A program made the position numbers and the translations under genes. Below the pieces are notes generated by a model. That model searched no databases. It was not told the origin of the DNA and saw only the letters and a list, made by a program, of their open reading frames with translations. Shown piece after piece: positions 6,928 to 14,108 of a DNA stretch of 14,219 nucleotides. Each line of letters opens with the position of its first letter. Position 1 is the stretch's first letter. Source of the DNA: CAYMLL01 sp964390645 (lineage in GTDB: Bacteria; Planctomycetota; UBA8108); NCBI GenBank assembly GCA_964390645.1, contig CAYMLL010000207.1, forward strand, positions 1 through 14,219, read 5' to 3'.

Positions 6928-8892
6928 ATGAAATCCAGCGGCGCGACGCCCTTTCTTTCGACGACCTGTCTGCTGCTCTGCGTCCCGGCATTCGCGCAGC
7001 AGAGCCGTCCGGAGCCCCGGGCGGAGGCTGACTTCTCGCGGGTGGTGTCGGTTCTCGAGGCCAGGTGCTTCGGGTGTCATGGCCCCGCGAAGAAGAAGGG
7101 GAAGATCGACTTCTCGCGCTTCCGCGGCCTTCGAGCGGCGGTCGCCGCGGACGACGTCTGGAGCCGGATGCGCGACAAGGTCGAGAAGGGCGAGATGCCG
7201 CCGGAGGAGGCCGAGCCCCTTTCGGGCCAGCAGAAGGAGATCCTGCTGGACTGGTACCGGGCCACCTTCGAGGCCGTCACGGAGGCGGTTCCGGGTCCGT
7301 CGCCGCCGCGGCGGCTGACGCGGCGCGAGTACCAGAACTCGCTCGAGGAACTGCTCGGCATCCGTCTGCAACAGGAGATTGCCACGGATGGTTTCCGGTT
7401 CATGAAGCCGCCGCCGTCGATCGTCGAGAAGCTGCTTCCGGCCGACCCGCCGGGAGGCTCCGGCTTCAGCAATGACGCCTCGGTCCTGAGCCTGAACCAG
7501 GTCACTCTCGTCAAGTGTCTGCGAATCGCCCAGTACGCCGTCGACCAGATCGACTCGGTGAAGGGCGCGCGCGAGCGGGTGTTCGCCGGACGGACCGAGG
7601 CGGCGCCGCTTCTGGGGCAGTTCGCCCGCCGCGCGTTCCGTCGGCCGGTGAGTGACCGGGAGATCGCGGTCCCTCTTCGTGTCTTCGAGAGCAGCCGGGC
7701 CGCCGGCGAGTCGTTCGACCGCGCCATCAAGGATGCCCTGATCGCCGTGCTCACCTCGTCGAGCTTTCTCTACCGCATCGAGGCCGGCTCGCCGGACGGC
7801 GCGAAGATGTACCCCGTCTCGGACTTCGACCTGGCGGCACGGCTGTCCTACTTTCTCTGGTCGACGACACCCGACGATGAGCTCCTGCGTCTCGCGGGGG
7901 AGGGGCGCCTGGGGAAGCCGGATGTCCTGTCGGCCCAGGTCCGTCGGATGCTCCGGAGCCCGAAGATGCGCGAGCTGGCTCGCAACTTCGCGGGTCAGTG
8001 GCTCGGATTCCGGGAGCTTCTCGCGCCCGGCACCATCAGCCGGGGCAACAACAAGGCGGTCAAGCTGCGCCTGGCCATGTACGACGAGGCGCTGCTCTAC
8101 TTCGAGTACCTGGTGAAGGAGAACCGCAGCGTCCTCGAGGTCGTCGACTCCAGGAAGACATATCTCAACAAGGTTCTTGCGGGCCTTTACGGCGTGCGCG
8201 GATTTCGCTCGCCGGTGCCGAAGCGGCTGCGGGGTCGCGAAGATGCGCCTGACCCCCTGATTCTCTGGGAGCTCGATGATCCGAATCGCGGCGGGTACCT
8301 CACCATGGCCGCCACGATGGCGATCACCTCGGCACCGCAGCGGACAAGTCCGATACGCCGAGGCGTCTGGGTGCTCGACAAGATGCTCGGCACGCCGGTC
8401 CCCGATCCTCCGGCGACGGTCCCGGCACTGGAGAAGGTCGCTGCGGGAGGCCGCAACCTCACGGCGAGAGAGCAGCTCGAGCTCCACGCGTCGAAGCCCG
8501 CCTGCAACCAGTGCCACCGGCACATCGATCCCCTCGGCATCGGCCTGGAGAATTTCGGGCCGACGGGTCGCTTCCGCGATCAGGGCATCGATGCGGTGGG
8601 CAAGCTGCCGACGGGACAGGAGTTCTCGACCCCCGTCGAGCTCAAGCGGATCCTGGCGCGGGATCTGTCGGGACAGCTTCGCCGGAACATCACGGAGAGG
8701 ATGCTGTCGTACGCGCTGGGGAGGCGACTGCGCTATTACGACGAGCCGGTGATCCGGCAGCTGATCGAGGGGCTGGAGAAAGGAGACGACCGGATGCATG
8801 TCCTGATCGATGGCCTCATCCGCAGCGTTCCTTTCCGGTATCGTGCATCCACGCGGAAGCCGGCTGAAGACGCCGACGGTGAGAAGAGGTAG
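6928..8892 (+). CDS. Planctomycete cytochrome c / PSD multi-domain protein (DUF1592 family), short form
   Basis: The 654-residue exported protein is paralogous to the one at 2256-4736. A signal peptide (FLSTTCLLLCVPAFAQ, about 9-24) is followed by PSCyt1 with heme motif CFGCH (47-51) and probable axial Met90 in EMPPE. Next come PSD3/DUF1587 (about 128-205, RLTRREYQNSLEELLGI), PSD5/DUF1595 (about 225-283, FARRAFRRPVSDREI) and PSD4/DUF1592 (about 299-422, LSYFLWSTTPDDELL). PSCyt3/DUF1588 (about 454-549) has SPIRRGVWVLDKMLG and second heme motif CNQCH (526-530), and PSD2/DUF1585 is about 564-637. It lacks the roughly 150-residue beta-rich insertion that the longer copy has between PSD3 and PSD5; only about 20 residues bridge these domains. 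Function is unknown for the family; extracytoplasmic electron transfer is inferred from two CxxCH sites. The ATG follows only a weak GAAG, but the signal peptide supports it. The DUF1552 gene follows after 10 nt. Confidence 0.92.
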   Translation: MKSSGATPFLSTTCLLLCVPAFAQQSRPEPRAEADFSRVVSVLEARCFGCHGPAKKKGKIDFSRFRGLRAAVAADDVWSRMRDKVEKGEMPPEEAEPLSGQQKEILLDWYRATFEAVTEAVPGPSPPRRLTRREYQNSLEELLGIRLQQEIATDGFRFMKPPPSIVEKLLPADPPGGSGFSNDASVLSLNQVTLVKCLRIAQYAVDQIDSVKGARERVFAGRTEAAPLLGQFARRAFRRPVSDREIAVPLRVFESSRAAGESFDRAIKDALIAVLTSSSFLYRIEAGSPDGAKMYPVSDFDLAARLSYFLWSTTPDDELLRLAGEGRLGKPDVLSAQVRRMLRSPKMRELARNFAGQWLGFRELLAPGTISRGNNKAVKLRLAMYDEALLYFEYLVKENRSVLEVVDSRKTYLNKVLAGLYGVRGFRSPVPKRLRGREDAPDPLILWELDDPNRGGYLTMAATMAITSAPQRTSPIRRGVWVLDKMLGTPVPDPPATVPALEKVAAGGRNLTAREQLELHASKPACNQCHRHIDPLGIGLENFGPTGRFRDQGIDAVGKLPTGQEFSTPVELKRILARDLSGQLRRNITERMLSYALGRRLRYYDEPVIRQLIEGLEKGDDRMHVLIDGLIRSVPFRYRASTRKPAEDADGEKR

Positions 8893-8902
8893 AGTCGACC
8901 TC

Positions 8903-10501
8903 ATGACAGAGAGCTACCTGATACCCCGCCGGACGTTTCTGCGCGGCGTCGGCGCGTCGCTGGCGTTGCCGTGGCTCGACATCATGTCGCCGGCGGTGGG
9001 CGCGAGCCCGAGGGACGCCAGGCCGCCGATTCGTCTCGGCGTGCTCTACAAGGGGAACGGCGTTCACCCGCCGTCCTGGGACATCACGGGCACGGGCGAG
9101 ACCCGCTTCGAGCTGTCGCCGCTCTTGCAGCCGCTGGCCGCCCAGCGCGACGACGTCCTGTTCCTGTCGAATCTCGATCACCAGAAGGGCGGCTGGAGTC
9201 ATCACTCCGCGGCCGTCGCCTTCCTGGCCGCCACGGGAGCCGTCGGCAAGTCGCTGGATCGTCGCCAGCCGCTGACCATCGACCAGCTGATCGCCGCCAG
9301 GATCGGCGATCGAACGCCGCTGCCTTCACTGGAGATGACCAGTGACGGCATCTTTCTGCCGGAGCCGGTGACCAGCTACATCTCCTACGATGCCCGGGGG
9401 CGCGCCGTGCCGCGCGAGAGCGATCCGCAGATCATCTTCGATCGTATGTTTCGCGGCATCGGAGGGGGCAGGAACCAGGCGCGGAACCTGTCGGTGCTGG
9501 ATGCCGTCCTGTCGGAATCGAGGAGCCTGCGCCGCAGGGCGAGCCAGGCCGACCTGTCCCGGCTCGACGCGTACTTCGAAGCGGTGCGCGGCGTCGAGAA
9601 GCAGCTGCGAGAGTCGTCGGACGCCGATCGACAGCGTCGGCAGCCTGCCGGCGAGGGGGACATCCGCCGGCCCTCGGTCGCCGCGGACTTCCCGGCCCGA
9701 GTCCAGTCGCTTCTGGACATGATGGTGCTCGCATTCTGGACCGACACCACGCGGGTCATCACGTTCCTGATGGCGAACTCCAGCAGCCGGATCGTCTTCG
9801 ATTTTCTCGGCATCAACGAGGAGCACCACTACCTCTCGCACTTCGTGCGCAACAGTGGCACCCGGTACATCACGCACTTCAATCGCATCACGCAGTGGCA
9901 TCTCGAGCAGTACGCTTACCTGATCCGCCGCCTGGCCGCGATTCCCGAGGCTGACGGAAGACTGCTCGACAACACGGTCCTGATGTTCGGGTCGGGCATG
10001 AAGCACGGGGACTATCACTCCGGCCGTGACCTGCCGGTCGTCCTGGCCGGCGGCAAGAACGCCGGGATCAAGACGGGGCGCTGGCTCAAGTACCCCGAAC
10101 CGCAACCCTGGGGAAACCTCCTGCTGTCGCTGGCGAAGGCGGTCGGTGTCGACGCGGACAGGTTCGGCTCGAGCAGTGGCCGGCTGACGGGCCTCGACCG
10201 CTCGATGAACTACGACCTCGGCATCCACGATGACGGGTCCTGGGTCGCGAAGGAAGAAGGCCCGCTGCTGCACGTGACCGGCCTGCTGCGGCCGACGAAC
10301 GATCTCGAGGAGACCAACGTCTACTTCGTGCGCCTCTCCGACGGCAGTGACGTGGTGATCGACGCCTCCTTCGGCAACCTGAACTCGCGGCGTGTGGATC
10401 ATCACGTGGGCCACGTCGCCACCCTCTCGGGGCCCTTCAAGCGCCAGGGGGACCGGTGGATCGTCACCAACGTCGACAAGATCACCGCCCGGGCACGCTA
10501 G
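8903..10501 (+). CDS. DUF1552 (HXXSHH family) Tat-exported protein with extra C-terminal domain
   Basis: The 532-residue product begins MTESYLIPRRTFLRGVG, a twin-arginine signal nearly identical to that of the minus-strand DUF1552 protein. That is why the ATG at 8903 is chosen over an in-frame ATG at 8810, which would overlap the cytochrome gene by 83 bp and bury the signal. DUF1552 hallmarks are DHQKGGWSHH (92-101), FWTDTTRVITFLM (278-290), EEHHYLSHF (306-314, where HXXSHH would be HYLSHF), MFGSGMKHGDYH (361-372), DLPVVLAGG (376-384) and the family's usual end RFGSSSGRLTGL (420-431). About 100 residues then follow that DUF1552 proteins normally lack (see 10208-10498). GAGAAGAGG at the end of the upstream gene, 13 nt before the ATG, may act as a distant Shine-Dalgarno. 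Co-transcription with the cytochrome gene is near certain. The stop codon forms the edge of the 10501-10550 inverted repeat. Confidence 0.92.
   Translation: MTESYLIPRRTFLRGVGASLALPWLDIMSPAVGASPRDARPPIRLGVLYKGNGVHPPSWDITGTGETRFELSPLLQPLAAQRDDVLFLSNLDHQKGGWSHHSAAVAFLAATGAVGKSLDRRQPLTIDQLIAARIGDRTPLPSLEMTSDGIFLPEPVTSYISYDARGRAVPRESDPQIIFDRMFRGIGGGRNQARNLSVLDAVLSESRSLRRRASQADLSRLDAYFEAVRGVEKQLRESSDADRQRRQPAGEGDIRRPSVAADFPARVQSLLDMMVLAFWTDTTRVITFLMANSSSRIVFDFLGINEEHHYLSHFVRNSGTRYITHFNRITQWHLEQYAYLIRRLAAIPEADGRLLDNTVLMFGSGMKHGDYHSGRDLPVVLAGGKNAGIKTGRWLKYPEPQPWGNLLLSLAKAVGVDADRFGSSSGRLTGLDRSMNYDLGIHDDGSWVAKEEGPLLHVTGLLRPTNDLEETNVYFVRLSDGSDVVIDASFGNLNSRRVDHHVGHVATLSGPFKRQGDRWIVTNVDKITARAR
10208..10498 (+). 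other. C-terminal extension of the plus-strand DUF1552 protein, OB-like
   Basis: Residues about 436-532 lie beyond the normal DUF1552 end. The segment alternates hydrophobic and polar residues in beta-strand style: LLHVTGLLRP, NVYFVRLSDGSDVVIDAS, GHVATLSGPF, RWIVTNVDKI. A VTG start, a central DG turn and a final V-x-N-V-x-x-I strand resemble small OB-fold domains, but I cannot assign a Pfam family. The composition matches the rest of the gene and the reading frame is continuous, so it looks like a genuine fused domain and not a frameshift product. Confidence 0.6.
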
Positions 10502-10550
10502 CTCGCACTCCTCGGCACGATCACGAATCGAGGAGTCCCGCCGTGCGAGC
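10501..10550. terminator. Nested inverted repeat between convergent genes, candidate bidirectional terminator
   Basis: Two perfect 8-bp inverted repeats are nested: GCTCGCAC (10501-10508) with GTGCGAGC (10543-10550), and ACTCCTCG (10507-10514) with CGAGGAGT (10529-10536). Together they allow one 14-bp stem with a 6-nt bulge on the right and a 14-nt loop. It begins at the last base of the DUF1552 stop and sits in the 105-bp gap before the convergent esterase stop at 10607, the expected place for a shared terminator. There is no U-tract on either side. Confidence 0.55.
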
Positions 10551-10606
10551 CGTCGATGCCCCGATCACCAGGCTCGGCTTCGACCGCTCGCGCTCACCCG
10601 GGCTCC

Positions 10607-12136
10607 TCACCTGGGAATCGGGTTGCGGCCGGGGTCGTAGGGCATCCGGCTCCAGTCCGAGCAGAATGGCGACGCCGGGAGCCCCGCCCTGTTGTAGAGG
10701 TTCCACGGTCGCTTCGCGGGCGCCTGCGGGTGGCAGGCGTAGCGCACGGCGACGGGGTGCCGGACCTCGGTGCTGGACACGACCACGGTGCTCCCCGCGA
10801 TGGTCGCCGAGGCCCGGCGCCAGATGCCGTCCTTTCCCGCCAGCTCGAAGCCGTTGAGGGCGTTGTCGCCGGCCTCGACCACCTTCGTGACGCCGTCGAC
10901 CCTTCCGACCATCAGCCCGGCTTTCACGGGGTCGAAGCTGGCGACGACGGTCCCGTCGCGAATCGACATTCCACGGTAGATCGGCCCGCTGACAGTCACG
11001 CCACGGGAGTGGAGCCTCGCGAGCGGCCAGCGAGCCAGGCGCTCGCCGACGGCGATCTTGTTCGGCGGATGGATGTCGCCGGCGTTGTCGAGATCGATCG
11101 TCACGACCATCCCGGTCCCCTCGACATCGAGAGCCCGGCGCTGCTCCTCACGCAGGTAGGTCCACGCGTAGCTGCTCCACTGCGGGAGCTGAACGAAGTA
11201 GAGCGGCAGATCCTCGCGGCCCCACGCGGCGCGCCAACCCCGGACGAGCGCTCGCATCTTGTGGGCGTAATCACGCGGGTCTTCACCGTGTCCACAGTTG
11301 GACTCTCCCTGATACCAGATGGCGCCGCGAATCGCGTAGGGAGCCACCGGCGCGATGCGGCTGTTGTAGATCGCGCCGGCCAGCCAGGCCCGGCTTCGCG
11401 CGAAGGTCCCGCCCTCGAGCGCCTTGACACCCTCGAGATCACCGGCCCTCGCCAGCGCGGCGAGTCGTTCGAGTGTCGGATGGCCGACGAACGCCTCGAT
11501 GGGAATGTAGGGCTCGATCGGTGTGCCGCCCCACGAGCAGTCGATCACCCCGATCGGAACGCCGAGCTCCTCGTGAAGGCGGCGCGCGAAGACGAACGCC
11601 GTGGCCGAACACCCTGCAGCCGTCCGCGGTGTGCATACCTGCCAGCCACCGCGTCTCTTCAGGTCGTCCAGCGCGACGGGAGAGTCCGGCTCGCTGATCT
11701 TGCGGAACCTGAGGCTGCCCAGATCCGCCGTCTCGATGAGGGCCCTGCCTTCGGGAAGGTGTCGGGCCATCTGACCCGTCGTGTAGGCCATGTTGGATTG
11801 CCCGCCGGCGAACCAGACGTCACCGACCAGCACGTCGCGAAGGACCACACGATCGCCTGCGCCTCGAATCGACAGGTCACGGCCGCGCGTCGACGCCTCC
11901 ATCGGCCGGAGCGCCAGCTTCCACCGACCGTGGGCATCGGCGGTCGCCCTCACGGACTGTCCGGCGAACTCGACGACCACGGTCACGCTCGCGTCCGCCT
12001 TGCCCCAGACGGGTACCGGGCGCTGACGCTGCAGGACCATGTGATCGGAGAAGATCCTCGCGGGGCTGACCGGCTCGGAGCGCAGCGAGACCGCCGAGAA
12101 GACGAGGAGACCGGCGCTGATCAGGTTCGATTTCAT
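10607..12136 (-). CDS. Sialate O-acetylesterase-family SGNH esterase (secreted)
   Basis: The 509-residue product resembles the sialate O-acetylesterase family (SGNH hydrolases), which in polysaccharide-degrading bacteria removes acetyl groups from glycans including xylan. A short N-terminal signal (LISAGLLVFSAVSL, 5-18) precedes the family's opening IFSDHMVLQRQRPVPVWG (28-45) and a beta-rich N-terminal domain. Catalytic blocks are GGQSNM (111-116, nucleophile Ser114), SWGGTPIEPY (201-210, oxyanion Gly), WYQGESN (274-280, Asn280) and DIHPPNK (354-360, Asp354 and His356). The C-terminal part (about 375-509) is the usual beta-sandwich, ending in PWNLYNRAGLPASPF. The active site looks intact and the length is normal. 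The natural substrate cannot be read from the sequence. It starts 28 bp after the GH97 stop, so the two form an operon. No strong Shine-Dalgarno precedes the ATG. Confidence 0.92.
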   Translation of the reverse strand: MKSNLISAGLLVFSAVSLRSEPVSPARIFSDHMVLQRQRPVPVWGKADASVTVVVEFAGQSVRATADAHGRWKLALRPMEASTRGRDLSIRGAGDRVVLRDVLVGDVWFAGGQSNMAYTTGQMARHLPEGRALIETADLGSLRFRKISEPDSPVALDDLKRRGGWQVCTPRTAAGCSATAFVFARRLHEELGVPIGVIDCSWGGTPIEPYIPIEAFVGHPTLERLAALARAGDLEGVKALEGGTFARSRAWLAGAIYNSRIAPVAPYAIRGAIWYQGESNCGHGEDPRDYAHKMRALVRGWRAAWGREDLPLYFVQLPQWSSYAWTYLREEQRRALDVEGTGMVVTIDLDNAGDIHPPNKIAVGERLARWPLARLHSRGVTVSGPIYRGMSIRDGTVVASFDPVKAGLMVGRVDGVTKVVEAGDNALNGFELAGKDGIWRRASATIAGSTVVVSSTEVRHPVAVRYACHPQAPAKRPWNLYNRAGLPASPFCSDWSRMPYDPGRNPIPR

Positions 12137-12164
12137 CGAGGTCCGGGGTTGCCTGCGTCACCGT

Positions 12165-14108
12165 TCACGGTTTCGTGGGGCGGCCTCTGTCCTGGCGGGG
12201 AACGAACCGGGCCGCCAGTCCGCCGCGTCGGCTCAACGAGGCGGCGAGCGCCGTGCGCGAATCGACGTCTCGACGCTCGATGGCCACCTTGGTGCGGCTC
12301 GCGACCGACGAATCATCCCGGTAGATGTGCGCCTCGAAGCTCGCTTCCTCGGGGAGGAAGTCGAGCGACACCTTCATCGTTCGTGGCTCGCCCGCGTTCA
12401 GGCAGCCGAGAAACCACTCGGTCCCCTTGCGACGTGCGATGACCGCGTACTGACCGATCCTCGAGCGCAGGACCCGGGTCTCGTCCCAGGTCGTCGTCAG
12501 GTGCTCGAAGAGCTCGAGTTCCGGCTCTCCCCGGGCGTTGGCCGGACGGTCGTACCAGAAGAGGAACTGCCACGGACTGAAGAAGCAGACGGCCTTGGCG
12601 AGCTGGCTCGCGTGGGACGTCGTCTGGTCGACGTAGCCGTTGTAGTAGCAGAACGTGTGGTCGGCCGGCGCGACGATCATGCGCGTGAAGAGGTTCGCGA
12701 GCGCCTGCTCGTTCGACGGTCGCGTCTCGTCGCCTCCGATGCCCTCGGCGGTCATGAAGTTCGGGTAGGTCCGCTGCCAGCCCGTCATCCGGTACTCGTC
12801 GTGAACGTCGACCATCAGCCGGTGTGCAGCGGCCTTGCGGATGGCGTCGTGCATCCAACCCGTCCATCGCTGTGAGCCGTGTTGCACGAAGCCGAACTTG
12901 ATCCCCGCGATCCCCCATGACCGGTAGAGGGGCAGAAGCTCGTCGAGCTGACTCTCCAGATGGCGCCGGTTGACGTAGAGAACGACGCCGATGCCGTGCT
13001 CCTTCCCGTAGCGGATGATCGCGGGGAGGTCGAGGTTCGGGCGGGAGACGGTGCGAGCATCGGACCGCTCGTCTCCCTGGTCGCCGTACCATCCGGCATC
13101 GAGCTCGACGAACTGAAGGCCGCGCTCGACGGCGAAGTCGATGCAGGCCTTGCTCCCGTCCGTCGACAGCGTCACGTCGCGGATCACCTTGCCCGGCTTG
13201 ATCCAGCTGGTGTCCTCGATCGCGCAGGGCTCGTTGAGGTTGAGGATCAGGTGGTTCCCCTCCAGCAGTGCACCGGCCGTCTGCGCGGCCATGACGACTC
13301 GCCACGGAGTCCGCAGGGGGAGCTTCGAGACCGCCGGTCCGTGCAGCCGCGATACGAGCGTGTGCGCCGCGTCCTTCGACCGTCGCAGTCGCATGCGCGG
13401 ATAGTCCACGAGCGCGGCCTCCGCGACGGCGATCACCCCTCCGGCCGCCGGCTCCAGTACGCAGGGTCGCTCGACGCTGTGCTTGATCTCGCTCATCGGG
13501 ACCTTGCTGTACTTCCCCTGCGCCGAGTAGACCGCCCAGACGTCGTGGTCGGCCGTGAAGCGGAACTCGGTCTGTTCGCTCTCGATGCGGATCTCCTCCC
13601 CGGTGGGGCCTCTCTCGACCACGTAGCGCAGAGCGACGCCCTCGTCGTAGGCCCGCACCTCCACCTTCAGTTCGCCCGGCGGTGCCTGGCGTCGGAATCG
13701 TGCGGTCGCGCTGCGGTAGCGGTCGCGAATCGTCGCGTGCTCGCCCCAGACCGGCGACCAGGTCGAGTCGTGCTCGCGCCGGTCGACGATCTCCAGGGAC
13801 CGGAAGCCGCGAGTCCAGTCGACTCCTGCCGCGAGCTCGAAGCCGAGTCCGCTCGGCGTGATGATCGTGTCGCCCGAGCGCTCGACCCGGTAGCGCGGTA
13901 GACCGCCGTCTCCCAGGGTGAGCTCGATCACCAGCTCTCGGCTCGGCGACTCGACGGTGAATCGCTCCGCCGGGCCTCGCGTCGAGGCACTGTCCTCGGC
14001 GAGGGCGGCGTCGAACGGCGACGTCGACAGCACGAAGGCGACGGCCAGCAGCGGGTGAGTCGATCGATTCGTGGTGATGGTCGTGCGGCGTGGGGCGGCC
14101 CACGTCAT
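12165..14108 (-). CDS. Glycoside hydrolase family 97 enzyme (alpha-glucosidase/alpha-galactosidase type)
   Basis: The 647-residue secreted GH97 enzyme would release alpha-linked glucose or galactose from non-reducing ends. The signal peptide is about 18-37 (HPLLAVAFVL to AALA). An N-terminal beta-sandwich follows (about 48-290; ESPSRELVIELTL, LRYVVERG). The (beta/alpha)8 barrel (about 300-540) contains SWIKPGKVIRD, FVELDAGWYGD, GIAGIKFGFV (399-408), VDVHDEYRMTGWQRTYPN (433-450), TAEGIGGDE (453-461) and TTWDETRVL. The C-terminal beta-domain is about 545-640. The position of the Asp nucleophile in retaining members is glycine (KFGFV), and the inverting members' base-Glu site (AHE) reads VHDE. 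Anomeric mechanism and substrate are therefore uncertain; Glu455 is the likely acid. In-frame sense codons run upstream to the window edge without any start codon, so a start outside the window is not excluded, but the signal peptide favours 14108. First visible complete gene of an operon with the esterase. Confidence 0.9.
   Translation of the reverse strand: MTWAAPRRTTITTNRSTHPLLAVAFVLSTSPFDAALAEDSASTRGPAERFTVESPSRELVIELTLGDGGLPRYRVERSGDTIITPSGLGFELAAGVDWTRGFRSLEIVDRREHDSTWSPVWGEHATIRDRYRSATARFRRQAPPGELKVEVRAYDEGVALRYVVERGPTGEEIRIESEQTEFRFTADHDVWAVYSAQGKYSKVPMSEIKHSVERPCVLEPAAGGVIAVAEAALVDYPRMRLRRSKDAAHTLVSRLHGPAVSKLPLRTPWRVVMAAQTAGALLEGNHLILNLNEPCAIEDTSWIKPGKVIRDVTLSTDGSKACIDFAVERGLQFVELDAGWYGDQGDERSDARTVSRPNLDLPAIIRYGKEHGIGVVLYVNRRHLESQLDELLPLYRSWGIAGIKFGFVQHGSQRWTGWMHDAIRKAAAHRLMVDVHDEYRMTGWQRTYPNFMTAEGIGGDETRPSNEQALANLFTRMIVAPADHTFCYYNGYVDQTTSHASQLAKAVCFFSPWQFLFWYDRPANARGEPELELFEHLTTTWDETRVLRSRIGQYAVIARRKGTEWFLGCLNAGEPRTMKVSLDFLPEEASFEAHIYRDDSSVASRTKVAIERRDVDSRTALAASLSRRGGLAARFVPRQDRGRPTKP

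Noticed and set aside
8810..8902. An upstream ATG extending the plus-strand DUF1552 protein by 31 residues
   Set aside because: It would overlap the cytochrome gene by 83 bp and place the twin-arginine signal far from the N-terminus. The ATG at 8903 puts RR at residues 9-10, as in the paralogue.
6691..8904. A 737-codon minus-strand open frame opposite the second cytochrome gene, and similarly long plus-strand frames at 1827-3200, 4777-6276 and 10556-12442
   Set aside because: Each lies antisense to a gene with unmistakable family motifs. Their products are Arg/Val/Leu/Asp-rich without signal peptides or motifs. GC-rich third positions leave antisense frames open.
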